From: Anaerosalibacter sp. Marseille-P3206
GTDB lineage: Bacteria; Bacillota; Clostridia; Tissierellales; Sporanaerobacteraceae
Assembly (NCBI RefSeq): GCF_900155565.1
Contig: NZ_FUHM01000002.1
Span: 124,001 to 188,000 of the forward strand
Length of the DNA stretch: 64,000 bases
Reading direction: 5' to 3'
Part shown: one piece after another, positions 29,172 to 37,948 of the stretch
How the letters are laid out: every line of letters starts with the position of its first letter
How positions within the stretch are numbered: the first letter of the stretch is position 1
Notes under the pieces: generated by a model
Seen by the model: the letters and a program-made list of their open reading frames with translations, nothing else
Databases searched by the model: none
Told to the model about the DNA's origin: nothing
Program-made: the position numbers and the translations under genes

Positions 29172-29882
29172 ATGAAGATAATGTATATTAAGAAAAAAGT
29201 TATTTATATTATTTTAATAGCTATTGTTACAATTATTTTTTTAAGTTTTATACGAGTTGGAATAAGAAATAGGGATAGTGAAACATTTGCTAGAGATATA
29301 TATTATAATGGGAATATTGATAAAAAGGTAATTGCTTTTGCTTGTAATGTAGATTGGGGAGAAGAGTACATTCCTAAGCTTCTAGATATATTAGAAGAGG
29401 AGGATATATCTATAACTTTTTTTGTTACTGGGAAATGGGCAGAGAAGAATGAGTCGTTACTTAAAGAAATATATAATCGTGGTCATCAAATAGGTAATCA
29501 TGGATATTCACATAGAGACTATGGGAAATTGAACTATGAGATAAATAAAAGTGAGATAGAAAAATGTCACAATGTAGTATATAATATTTTAGGTATTGAT
29601 TGTAAATATTTCGCTCCACCATCAGGATCCTTTAATGATAATACGATTAAAGCAGCAAATGAATTAAATTATGATATAATTATGTGGAGTATTGATACAA
29701 TTGATTGGAGAGAAGATACAACAGAAGAATTGATAGTACAAAGAATATTAACTAAAGCTGACAATTCTCATATAGTTCTTATGCATCCTAAGGAAAACAC
29801 TATAAAGGCACTACCATATGTTATAAAATCATTAAAAAAAGATGGATTTCATATAGGAAATATTAGTGATGTAATAAAATAA
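29172..29882 (+). CDS. YlxY-like polysaccharide deacetylase
   Basis: This is a NodB-fold protein anchored by an N-terminal membrane helix (residues 8-28). The NodB motifs are partly altered: the first is NVDWG rather than the usual TFDDG, the metal-binding pair is HGYSH, and the third motif FAPPSGSF has Ala where the family normally has Arg. The position after pnp matches ylxY of B. subtilis, a sporulation-associated deacetylase homologue. Altered motifs make full activity uncertain. It has a TGGAGGCG ribosome site before ATG 29172. Two copies of GAATATATT (29133-29141, 29147-29155) lie just upstream. Confidence 0.85.
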   Translation: MKIMYIKKKVIYIILIAIVTIIFLSFIRVGIRNRDSETFARDIYYNGNIDKKVIAFACNVDWGEEYIPKLLDILEEEDISITFFVTGKWAEKNESLLKEIYNRGHQIGNHGYSHRDYGKLNYEINKSEIEKCHNVVYNILGIDCKYFAPPSGSFNDNTIKAANELNYDIIMWSIDTIDWREDTTEELIVQRILTKADNSHIVLMHPKENTIKALPYVIKSLKKDGFHIGNISDVIK

Positions 29883-30071
29883 GAATTTTTACGTTTTCCT
29901 TTTATTAAACATTGTATATAAGCTATTATCTGAAATCATATTTTAAAATACATCTCTTGCATTTCCTATTCTGGGGGCAGAGAAACAATAGTCAATTATT
30001 TTAATACTCATTATATACCTAGTAATATAGTTATTAATGTTAATGATATTTTATTTAGTTGAGGTGATTTT

Positions 30072-30503
30072 GTGAAAATTAAAATTGTAAACAAAAGTCC
30101 ATTCCCCAATCCTGAATATAAAACTGAAGGTTCAGCTGGACTTGACTTATATGCAAATATAAAAGAAACAATGATTTTAAAACCATTTGAAAGAGTATTA
30201 GTGCCAACTGGGATATATCTATCTATTCCCATTGGATATGAAGCTCAAGTTAGAGCAAGAAGTGGATTAGCTTTAAAGCATGGAATAACATTAGCCAATG
30301 GCATTGGTACCATTGACAGCGATTATAGAGGAGAAATAAAAGTTATACTTATTAATCTAGGTAATGAAGATTTCAAAATTAATAGAGGGGATAGAATAGC
30401 TCAGTTAGTATTTTTAAAGTATGAAACAATTTCATTAGTAGAAGTTGAATCTCTAGATGAAACATCAAGAGGAGATGGCGGTTTTGGTCATACAGGGTAT
30501 TAA
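30072..30503 (+). CDS. dut: dUTP diphosphatase
   Basis: dUTPase hydrolyses dUTP to dUMP, keeping uracil out of DNA. All five trimeric dUTPase motifs are visible: SAGLDLYA, RARSGLAL, GTIDSDYRGEI, RGDRIAQLVF and the C-terminal RGDGGFGHTG. The length is 143 residues. GTG 30072 follows a GAGGTGA site. The 189 bases upstream hold no gene that I can see and only a weak possible stem around the GGGGGCAGAG stretch near 29972. Confidence 0.95.
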   Translation: MKIKIVNKSPFPNPEYKTEGSAGLDLYANIKETMILKPFERVLVPTGIYLSIPIGYEAQVRARSGLALKHGITLANGIGTIDSDYRGEIKVILINLGNEDFKINRGDRIAQLVFLKYETISLVEVESLDETSRGDGGFGHTGY

Positions 30504-30626
30504 GATATCATATCTGATCTTATCATAATTGATATAACATATATATAATACAAAAGAATATAATATAATAATCAACTTAATTAGAAAAAAATTATTTTGT
30601 ATTATATAATATATGGAGGTATCATT

Positions 30627-30869
30627 ATGCGATTAAATGATTTAGGAGGAAAAGAAATAGTTAATTTAAATGATGGTGGAAGACTTGGCGTTATTGCTGA
30701 TTCAGACATTATTATTGATGAGAAAACAGGCAAAATTATTTCTTTATTAATCCCTGATAGAAGAATACAATTTAAATTGTTTGGAGAAAGAGAAGAAATC
30801 GAGATTCCATGGGATTGTATTAGAAAAATTGGCAATGATATGATAATAGTTGAATTAGAAGATTACTAA
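30627..30869 (+). CDS. YlmC/YmxH-family sporulation protein (PRC barrel)
   Basis: The 80-residue protein is a PRC-barrel of the YlmC/YmxH type, conserved in spore-formers: MRLNDLGGKEIVNLNDGGRLG at the start, then IIIDEKTGKIISLLIP and IPWDCIRKIGNDMIIVE. In B. subtilis ymxH lies near the same place, between the ylxY and dapG regions. Function is not established. The frame opens earlier, but TGGAGGT at 30614-30620 sets ATG 30627. A TATAAT at 30605-30610 lies in a very AT-rich upstream region. Confidence 0.85.
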   Translation: MRLNDLGGKEIVNLNDGGRLGVIADSDIIIDEKTGKIISLLIPDRRIQFKLFGEREEIEIPWDCIRKIGNDMIIVELEDY

Positions 30870-30948
30870 ATAGTATAATTTTTTCACTTTTTTTAGTATA
30901 AACACATAATATAAACTATCGATAAAAGATAAAGAGGTGAAATACAGA

Positions 30949-32163
30949 ATGAATACAATAATACAAAAATTTGGTGGTACATCTTTAGCTTCAGAGGAAA
31001 GTAGAGAAAGAGTTGTTTCTAAAATAATCAATAAACATAATCAAGGTTATAATGTAGTTGTAACTGTTTCTGCAATAGGTAGAAAAGGCAATCCATATTC
31101 TACAGATTCTTTAATTGACCTAATAAATACAAATACTGTTTCTTATAGGGATAAGGATTTATTACTTTCATGTGGTGAGATAATTTCGGCTGTAGTACTT
31201 TCGAGTACTTTAAATGAAAAAGGATATAAATCTATTGTATATACAGGTTATCAGGCAGGTATTGTCACGGATGATAATTTTGGCAATGCAGATATTATTG
31301 AAATCAATCCTGAAAAATTAATTAAAGGTTTAGATAAAGGTTATATAGTTATTGTAGCAGGTTTTCAAGGTGCAAATAGGAACGGTGAAATAACTACATT
31401 AGGTAGAGGTGGTAGTGACATTACAGCTGTTGCATTGGGAAAAGCACTCAATAGCCAGTGGGTAGAAATATATACTGATGTTGATGGAATTATGACGGCT
31501 GATCCGAATATTGTTCCAGATGCTAAAGTATTAGAAAACATGTGTTACTCTGAAGTTTATCAACTAGCAGAAGATGGTGCTAAAGTCATTCATCCTAAGG
31601 CTGTAGCAATTGCTCAGGAATCCAAAATTCCTATAAGAATATTAAATACTTTTTCAGAAAATGAAGGAACTAAAGTTGAAACATTAGAGAGAATGTATTA
31701 TAGTGGAAACAACACTATGCAGGAAGATAAAATTATTACAGCAATCACTTATAAAAAAGGTAGGGTACAAGTAATATTAGATTTGGATAATAATGAGAAT
31801 AAAACTGAAAAATTAATGGAAGAGTTAACTTCAAATAATGTTAGTATTGACTTGATAAACTTTTTTATCGATAAAAAGGTTTTTACTATTGATAATGAAG
31901 ACGTACTAAAATTAAAAAAAATAATGGATAGTGGAGATTATAGTTATAAAATAGTAAAAAACTGTTGTAAGCTAAGTGCTATAGGGTATAAAATGAGAGG
32001 CGTACCAGGTGTTATGGCTAGAATAGTAAAAGCACTACTAAAAGAGAATATTAAAATTTTACAATCCTCGGATTCTCACAATACTATATGGTGTTTAATT
32101 GAAGAGAAAGATACTGATAAAGCAATTAATGCTCTCCATAAGGAATTTAAACTTTACCAATAA
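30949..32163 (+). CDS. dapG: Aspartate kinase (DapG/LysC class)
   Basis: Aspartokinase makes aspartyl phosphate, the first step to lysine, diaminopimelate, dipicolinate, threonine and methionine. It has KFGGTSLA near the start, GRGGSDITAVALGKAL, the VYTDVDGI-type motif (YTDVDGIMTADP) and two C-terminal ACT domains, the second with YKMRGVPGVMARIVKAL. The position matches dapG of B. subtilis, the isozyme of cell wall and spore precursor synthesis; assignment to that isozyme rests on position. AAGAGGTG selects ATG 30949. The asd and dapA genes that flank it in Bacillus are not here. Confidence 0.9.
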   Translation: MNTIIQKFGGTSLASEESRERVVSKIINKHNQGYNVVVTVSAIGRKGNPYSTDSLIDLINTNTVSYRDKDLLLSCGEIISAVVLSSTLNEKGYKSIVYTGYQAGIVTDDNFGNADIIEINPEKLIKGLDKGYIVIVAGFQGANRNGEITTLGRGGSDITAVALGKALNSQWVEIYTDVDGIMTADPNIVPDAKVLENMCYSEVYQLAEDGAKVIHPKAVAIAQESKIPIRILNTFSENEGTKVETLERMYYSGNNTMQEDKIITAITYKKGRVQVILDLDNNENKTEKLMEELTSNNVSIDLINFFIDKKVFTIDNEDVLKLKKIMDSGDYSYKIVKNCCKLSAIGYKMRGVPGVMARIVKALLKENIKILQSSDSHNTIWCLIEEKDTDKAINALHKEFKLYQ

Positions 32164-32164
32164 T

Positions 32165-32201
32165 AAAAAGCATAATTATCTATATGATAATTATGCTTTT
32201 T
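32165..32201 (+). terminator. Terminator after aspartate kinase
   Basis: A perfect 16-base stem, 32165-32180 (core GCATAATTATC) with 32186-32201, has a 5-base loop and ends in a T-run. It can act in both directions. Confidence 0.85.
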
Positions 32202-32273
32202 TATTGGGGATATTATTGTGTAAATAGTAAAAACTATTATTAATATTGATTATAATTTGGAGGGAATTATAAA

Positions 32274-32963
32274 ATGAAAAAAAATAATTTATCAAACAAA
32301 ATTGAAGAAATTGAAGAAAACAAGGATGAATTAGAAAGTCTAAAAGAAGTAGGTATGATGCAAATTTCAACTATGCCTAATGACATTCAGTTTTTAACTA
32401 TAATAGGAGAAATAGAAGGACATATAATGGCTCCTCCACAAAAGAAGGCTACAAAGTATGAACATCTTATTCCTTTGCTTATATCAGCAGTTGAGGATCC
32501 AAAGATTAAAGGGATATTTATAATATTAAATACTATTGGTGGAGATGTAGAAGCAGGATTAGCACTTGCAGAAATGATAACAAGTATAGATAAGCCTAAG
32601 GTATCTTTAGTACTTGGAGGAGGGCATAGTGTAGGAGTGCCACTTGCTATAGCTACAGACTATTCATATATTGTACCTTCAGCTTCTATGACCATACACC
32701 CAATTAGAACTACAGGTTTGGTTATAGGTGGACCTCAAACCTTTAGATATTTTGAAAAGATGCAACAAAGAATCATAAATTTTATAGTTCGAACATCTAA
32801 TATAGATATAAAGGTTTTAAAGGATCTTATGTATGCAACAGATGAAATAGCTAATGATGTTGGAACAATACTTATAGGTCAAGAGGCAGTTGATTATGGC
32901 TTAATTGATGAAGTTGGTGGCTTTAGTGATGCATTAAATAAACTAAGAAGTCTTATGGATTAA
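32274..32963 (+). CDS. tepA: TepA-like ClpP-family serine protease
   Basis: TepA is a ClpP-fold cytoplasmic protease of spore-formers, implicated in B. subtilis in degradation of small acid-soluble spore proteins or in protein export. The oxyanion region and nucleophile are in GGGHSVGVPLA (Ser), with the His in MTIHPIRTTG and a downstream Asp. The 229-residue length is typical. GGAGGG precedes the ATG. The inverted repeat AATAGT-4-ACTATT at 32222-32237 lies upstream, followed by TATAAT at 32251-32256. The position between dapG and ftsK matches B. subtilis. Confidence 0.85.
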   Translation: MKKNNLSNKIEEIEENKDELESLKEVGMMQISTMPNDIQFLTIIGEIEGHIMAPPQKKATKYEHLIPLLISAVEDPKIKGIFIILNTIGGDVEAGLALAEMITSIDKPKVSLVLGGGHSVGVPLAIATDYSYIVPSASMTIHPIRTTGLVIGGPQTFRYFEKMQQRIINFIVRTSNIDIKVLKDLMYATDEIANDVGTILIGQEAVDYGLIDEVGGFSDALNKLRSLMD

Positions 32964-33037
32964 TATAATAGTATAATATATGAAATTATGCTATAATACA
33001 GAAGTAATCAGATTTTAAATTTTAAGGGGGGTTTTTT

Positions 33038-33862
33038 TTGACTTATTTTCAAGCAATAATATTAGGTATATTTCAAGGAATTAGTGAATTCCTTCCAATT
33101 AGTAGTTCTGGACATTTAGTAGTATTACAACGTATTTTTGGTATCAAAGAAGGGAATTTGTTTTTTACCGAGATGTTACACTTTGGAACCTTAATCTCAA
33201 TTTTTGTAGTGTTCTTTAATGATATTATAAAAATAATAGTTGAGTTTTTCAAGATGATAGGACAGGGTATAAAAAATAAGAAATTTAAAATTACAAATAT
33301 ATATCAGAAGATGGCTATCTTAATTATAGTTGGAAGCATTCCTACTGCTATTATTGGGTTACTATTTCAAGATACATTTGAAAAATTATATTCTTCATTA
33401 TTATCCATAAGTGTAGCTTTTATAATTACTGGTTTTATATTGTGGATAGTAGATAAGAAATCTAGAGGACATAAGAAGGTAAAAAACATGAGTTATGTTG
33501 ATTCTCTTGTAATAGGTACTTTTCAAGGAATTGCCATAATACCAGGTATTTCTAGATCTGGTTCTACAATAGCTGGAGGACTTTTTAGAGGTTTAGATAG
33601 AAACTTAGCTACTGAATACTCTTTTTTACTTGCTTTACCAGCAACTTTTGGTGCTGCTTTATTAGGTATCAAAGATGTTGTTGAAACAGGTAGTGAGGTT
33701 TATTTTTCATTACCCTTAATCACAGGAGTAATAATTTCAGCTATTGTAGGAATTGTTTCACTTAGATTATTAATAAAACTACTTCAAAATAAAAAATTAC
33801 ATTACTTCTCATATTATCTATGGGCTCTAGGAATATTTTTATTGATATACCAATTATTTTAA
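33038..33862 (+). CDS. uppP: UppP (BacA), undecaprenyl-diphosphatase
   Basis: UppP removes a phosphate from undecaprenyl diphosphate on the outer face of the membrane, recycling the lipid carrier made by UppS. The two catalytic segments are present: GISEFLPISSSGHLV near residue 14 and IPGISRSGSTI near residue 168. Seven to eight membrane helices fill the 274 residues. The start is TTG 33038 after an AAGGGGGG site. It is an addition relative to the B. subtilis gene order at this place. Confidence 0.95.
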   Translation: MTYFQAIILGIFQGISEFLPISSSGHLVVLQRIFGIKEGNLFFTEMLHFGTLISIFVVFFNDIIKIIVEFFKMIGQGIKNKKFKITNIYQKMAILIIVGSIPTAIIGLLFQDTFEKLYSSLLSISVAFIITGFILWIVDKKSRGHKKVKNMSYVDSLVIGTFQGIAIIPGISRSGSTIAGGLFRGLDRNLATEYSFLLALPATFGAALLGIKDVVETGSEVYFSLPLITGVIISAIVGIVSLRLLIKLLQNKKLHYFSYYLWALGIFLLIYQLF

Positions 33863-33866
33863 ATAA

Positions 33867-33895
33867 AGAGGATTTTATAATCTTCTGTAGAAATA
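33867..33895 (+). promoter_or_regulatory. Sigma-H-like promoter before ftsK/spoIIIE
   Basis: AGAGGATTT (33867-33875) is 11 bases from GTAGAAATA (33887-33895). The first box fits the sigma-H consensus RNAGGAWWW exactly; the second departs from RNNGAATWW by one inserted-like A. The same arrangement occurs before both spoVS genes. Confidence 0.5.
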
Positions 33896-33913
33896 AACCT
33901 AGAGGTGAATGTT

Positions 33914-36052
33914 TTGAAAAATAAAAGTAAAAAAAGAAATAAAACTAAAAACAGTAAAAAAAATATTAATAAAGATATTTTAGGAATAATAATTGTCTCA
34001 ATAGGAATACTTTCACTTTTAAGTTTGTTTAGTAATAAAACTGGTGTAGTTGGCAATTTACTTAAAAATGTTTTTTTAACCTTAATGGGATTTGCAGGTT
34101 ACATATTTCCTTTAATCATTATTTTCATTGGATTCTGTTTTATTTTAACAACTGCAGATGTTGAAAATAACAGGAAATCTATATACTTGCTTTTGATTTT
34201 TTTATGTTTCATTATAATTTTAGATATCAAACTTTTGAAGAATGACTCTTTTACTGAACGAATAAATTTGGCCTTTAGTTATAGTCAAAAAGGATTAGGT
34301 GGAGGATTAATAGGAGGCTTTTTAGGTTTCGTTTTTTTTAAGCTGTTTGGTACCTTAGGTTCTTATATTATATTATCTATAGTAATTTTTGTTAATTTCT
34401 TATTAATTACTGAAATAAAATTAAAAGATCTATTTTCAAAACAAAAAACAAAACCTAAACTTAAATCTATAAAAATTAACAACTATAATAAAAATGAAGA
34501 AATAAAAAAGAGTGAAAGAATAGTAGATAGTTTAGAAGATAAGAATCAAAATATTAAAATACTAGATTATTCAAAGAGACAAACAGTTGAAACTCAGGAT
34601 AATTATAAAGATATTAACTTCAAACCTAATGTTAATCTAGATAATTATCAGTTCCCTTCAACAGATTTACTAAAAGATAGATTTGATAAAATTGGACTTG
34701 ATGATAAAAAAGAAATCTTAACTAATGCTAAAAAAATAGAAGAGACTATGAAAAACTTTGGAGTTGATGCAAATATTATTCAAATTAGCAAAGGGCCTAC
34801 TATTACATGTTATGAATTACAACCCGCACCTGGAGTTAAAGTTAGTAAAATAGTTAATTTGTCAGATGATATTTCGTTAAATTTGGCAACTTCAGATGTA
34901 AGAATAGAAGCTCCTATCCCAGGTAAGGCTGCAGTAGGAATAGAAGTTCCAAATAAAAATAAGATGGTTGTTAGTCTCAAAGAGATGCTGTTATCACAGG
35001 AATATAACGAAATAAAATCAAAGGTACCTTTTGCTTTGGGAAAAAACATAGCTGGTAAACCTATAGTTACTTCAATAGAAAAAATGCCACATCTATTGAT
35101 TGCTGGTGCAACAGGTTCAGGAAAGAGTGTTTGTATTAATACTATTATTATGAGTATATTATTTAAATCAAATCCAGAGGAAGTTAAACTTATTTTGATT
35201 GATCCTAAAGTAGTGGAATTAAATGTCTATAATGATATACCACATTTATTAATACCAGTTGTTACAGATGCAAAAAAGGCTCAAGGTTCACTTTATTGGG
35301 CAGTAGAAGAAATGAATAGAAGATATAAACTATTTGCTAAAAATAGTGTTAGAGATATTAAAAGCTATAATCAAAAATTTAAAAATGATGAATCTAAAGA
35401 GAAATTGCCTTTAATAATAATAATAATTGATGAATTAGCTGATTTAATGATGGTGGCGGCTCAAGAGATAGAAGATTATATTTGTAGATTAGCACAAATG
35501 GCTAGAGCTGCAGGTATGCATTTAATAGTGGCTACACAAAGGCCATCTGTTGATGTAATAACAGGAACTATAAAGGCAAATATTCCATCAAGGATTTCCT
35601 TTGCTGTAACTTCTCAGATTGATTCAAGAACTATATTAGACATGAGTGGTGCTGAAAAACTATTAGGACAAGGAGATATGCTTTTCTTCCCATCTGATAT
35701 ACCCAAGCCAGTGAGGATACAAGGTGCTTTTATAGATGATGAAGAAGTTGAAGAAGTAGTAACCTTTCTAAAAAGTCAAACAGTTGTAGAATACGATGAA
35801 GAACTACTAGAATCTATTAAAAATAATGAGGTTCAAATAGATGACAATGTTGACGAATTGCTTCCAGATGCTATTAATCTAGTTATTGATGAAGGACAGG
35901 CTTCAATATCCCTATTACAGAGAAGATTGCGTGTAGGATATGCAAGAGCAGCAAGAATGGTTGATCAAATGGAGGAAAGAGGAATAGTCGGAGGTTATGA
36001 AGGAAGTAAGCCTAGAAAAGTATTAGTAGACAAAGATGATATTAAACAGTAA
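33914..36052 (+). CDS. ftsK: FtsK/SpoIIIE DNA translocase
   Basis: This motor pumps DNA through the division or sporulation septum. Four membrane helices fill residues 20-170, followed by a linker, then the motor domain with Walker A GATGSGKS near residue 397 and Walker B LIIIIIDELADLM, and a C-terminal winged-helix gamma domain (SISLLQRRLRVGYARAARMVDQME). The 712-residue length is closer to SpoIIIE than to long FtsK. AGAGGTGA at 33901-33908 sets TTG 33914 as the start. Whether it serves division, sporulation or both cannot be told from sequence. Confidence 0.95.
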   Translation: MKNKSKKRNKTKNSKKNINKDILGIIIVSIGILSLLSLFSNKTGVVGNLLKNVFLTLMGFAGYIFPLIIIFIGFCFILTTADVENNRKSIYLLLIFLCFIIILDIKLLKNDSFTERINLAFSYSQKGLGGGLIGGFLGFVFFKLFGTLGSYIILSIVIFVNFLLITEIKLKDLFSKQKTKPKLKSIKINNYNKNEEIKKSERIVDSLEDKNQNIKILDYSKRQTVETQDNYKDINFKPNVNLDNYQFPSTDLLKDRFDKIGLDDKKEILTNAKKIEETMKNFGVDANIIQISKGPTITCYELQPAPGVKVSKIVNLSDDISLNLATSDVRIEAPIPGKAAVGIEVPNKNKMVVSLKEMLLSQEYNEIKSKVPFALGKNIAGKPIVTSIEKMPHLLIAGATGSGKSVCINTIIMSILFKSNPEEVKLILIDPKVVELNVYNDIPHLLIPVVTDAKKAQGSLYWAVEEMNRRYKLFAKNSVRDIKSYNQKFKNDESKEKLPLIIIIIDELADLMMVAAQEIEDYICRLAQMARAAGMHLIVATQRPSVDVITGTIKANIPSRISFAVTSQIDSRTILDMSGAEKLLGQGDMLFFPSDIPKPVRIQGAFIDDEEVEEVVTFLKSQTVVEYDEELLESIKNNEVQIDDNVDELLPDAINLVIDEGQASISLLQRRLRVGYARAARMVDQMEERGIVGGYEGSKPRKVLVDKDDIKQ

Positions 36053-36067
36053 TAAGAGGTGAAAAAT

Positions 36068-37405
36068 GTGGTGAAAAAAAATGTTGCAATAGTAACTTTA
36101 GGTTGCTCAAAAAATGAAATTGACTCTGATTTAATGATGGGTTTATTAAAGAAAAGTAATTACGATATTACAACACATTTAGATGAAGCGGACATAATAA
36201 TTGTAAATACATGTGGCTTTATTGATGATGCAAAAGAAGAATCCATAGAGATTATATGGGAAATGTCAAAATATAAAACTTATGGCAAATGCAAGTATCT
36301 TATATTAGCAGGTTGCTTAGCACAAAGATATGCAAATGAACTAATGGAAGAAATAGAAGAAGTTGATGGTATAATTGGGACAGGAGATATTTCTGAAGTT
36401 GTGAATATTATAGATAAGCTTAAACAAAATAACAAAATAATTAAAACTGAAAATATTAATAATGATTATATTGAAATGGTAGAAAGAACTAATTATAATT
36501 ATTCAGCTTATGTAAAAATTTCAGAAGGTTGTAATAATAGATGTTCTTATTGCATAATACCAACATTAAGAGGTAAATATAGAAGCAGACGAATGGAGAA
36601 TATTGTTAACGAAGTCAAGCAATTGGTAAAAAATGGTGTTAAAGAAATAATATTGATTGCTCAAAATACTACAGATTATGGCATAGATTTGTATGGAGAA
36701 TATAAACTTGCTGAATTATTAAATGAATTAAATAAAATCCAAGACTTAGAATGGATCAGAATATTATATATGTACCCAGACCATTTTACAGATGAACTAG
36801 TTAAGGTTATTAAGGAAAATAAAAAAGTTGTAAAATACGTAGATATACCTATTCAACATATAAATGATGATATTTTAAGCAAAATGAATAGAAAAACTAA
36901 TAAAGAACAAATTACAAATCTTATTAAAAAATTAAGAAGAGAAATACCTGATATAATTATTAGAACAACAATTATTGTTGGATTTCCAGGAGAAAATGAA
37001 GAACATTTCAATGAATTATATGATTATGTAAGAGACATAAGGTTTGATAGGCTTGGAGTATTTACTTATTCTCAAGAAGAAGGAACAGTAGCATATAATT
37101 ATGAAGGACAGGTAAATGAAGAAATAAAACAATCAAGAAGAAATAAATTAATGGAGTTACAGCAAAAGATATCTTTAGAAGAAAATCGAAAGAAAATAGG
37201 TAATGTTTATAAAGTTTTAATTGAAGAGTGTTTAGATGACGATTTTTACTCAGGAAGAACATATGGAGATAGTCCAGAAATTGATGGAGTAGTTTTCTTT
37301 AAAAGTCAAAACAAAATAAGTATTGGTAGTTTTGTTTTGATAAAGGTAGAAGATTGCTTAGAATATGATTTGATGGGGGAGATTGTTAATGAATACAGCG
37401 AATAA
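36068..37405 (+). CDS. rimO: RimO, ribosomal protein S12 methylthiotransferase
   Basis: RimO adds a methylthio group to an aspartate of ribosomal protein S12 using two iron-sulfur clusters and radical SAM chemistry. The N-terminal domain has TLGCSKNEIDSDLM, VNTCGFI and AGCLAQR cysteines; the radical SAM motif is CNNRCSYC near residue 155, followed by IPTLRGKYRSR, typical of RimO rather than MiaB. A TRAM domain ends the protein. Start GTG 36068 is chosen for spacing from AAGAGGTG; GTG 36059 and GTG 36071 are also possible. The rimO-pgsA-cinA-recA order is common in Clostridia. Confidence 0.93.
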   Translation: MVKKNVAIVTLGCSKNEIDSDLMMGLLKKSNYDITTHLDEADIIIVNTCGFIDDAKEESIEIIWEMSKYKTYGKCKYLILAGCLAQRYANELMEEIEEVDGIIGTGDISEVVNIIDKLKQNNKIIKTENINNDYIEMVERTNYNYSAYVKISEGCNNRCSYCIIPTLRGKYRSRRMENIVNEVKQLVKNGVKEIILIAQNTTDYGIDLYGEYKLAELLNELNKIQDLEWIRILYMYPDHFTDELVKVIKENKKVVKYVDIPIQHINDDILSKMNRKTNKEQITNLIKKLRREIPDIIIRTTIIVGFPGENEEHFNELYDYVRDIRFDRLGVFTYSQEEGTVAYNYEGQVNEEIKQSRRNKLMELQQKISLEENRKKIGNVYKVLIEECLDDDFYSGRTYGDSPEIDGVVFFKSQNKISIGSFVLIKVEDCLEYDLMGEIVNEYSE

Positions 37406-37937
37406 GTTAACTATTTTCAGAATTTTTTTAGTACCAGTGTTTATGATATTTTTATTATCAGATATCAATAACGGTCAATATATTGCAGCAGCTATATTTA
37501 TTATAGCTTCACTTACAGATACATTAGATGGTCATATAGCAAGGAGCAGAAATCAAATAACTAATTTTGGGAAATTTATGGACCCACTTGCAGATAAAAT
37601 ACTTGTTTCAGCTGCTTTGATTTCATTGATTGAATTAGGAAAAGTACCAGCATGGGTAGTAGTTGTTATCATAGCTAGAGAATTTGCTATTACAGGATTA
37701 AGAGTTTTGGCTGCTTCAGCTGGAATTACTATTGCAGCTAGTAAATTAGGTAAAATCAAAACAATTACTCAATTAATAGCTATTATCGCATTACTTTTAA
37801 ATAATTGGCCTTTTAAATATGTCAATTTTCCTTTTGATAAAATTATGATTTATGTATCTGTTTTTACCACTATAATATCTGGAATAGATTATATATATAA
37901 AAATAGGCAGGTACTGTATTCAGATTCAAATAAATAG
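37389..37937 (+). CDS. pgsA: PgsA, phosphatidylglycerophosphate synthase
   Basis: PgsA joins glycerol-3-phosphate to CDP-diacylglycerol, the product of CdsA, for phosphatidylglycerol. The CDP-alcohol phosphotransferase motif is complete: DTLDGHIARSRNQITNFG, then KFMDPLADK. The 182-residue protein has five to six membrane helices. GGGGGAG at 37375-37381 lies in the end of rimO and sets ATG 37389, giving a 17-base overlap. Confidence 0.95.
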   Translation: MNTANKLTIFRIFLVPVFMIFLLSDINNGQYIAAAIFIIASLTDTLDGHIARSRNQITNFGKFMDPLADKILVSAALISLIELGKVPAWVVVVIIAREFAITGLRVLAASAGITIAASKLGKIKTITQLIAIIALLLNNWPFKYVNFPFDKIMIYVSVFTTIISGIDYIYKNRQVLYSDSNK

Positions 37938-37948
37938 GAGATGATTTT

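Noticed and set aside
29930-30000. A possible small RNA near the GGGGGCAGAG stretch before dut
   Set aside because: Only a weak bulged stem can be drawn, and there is no promoter or terminator around it.
37062-37262. Minus-strand open frame opposite rimO
   Set aside because: It is fully antisense to a conserved gene and shows no recognisable protein features.
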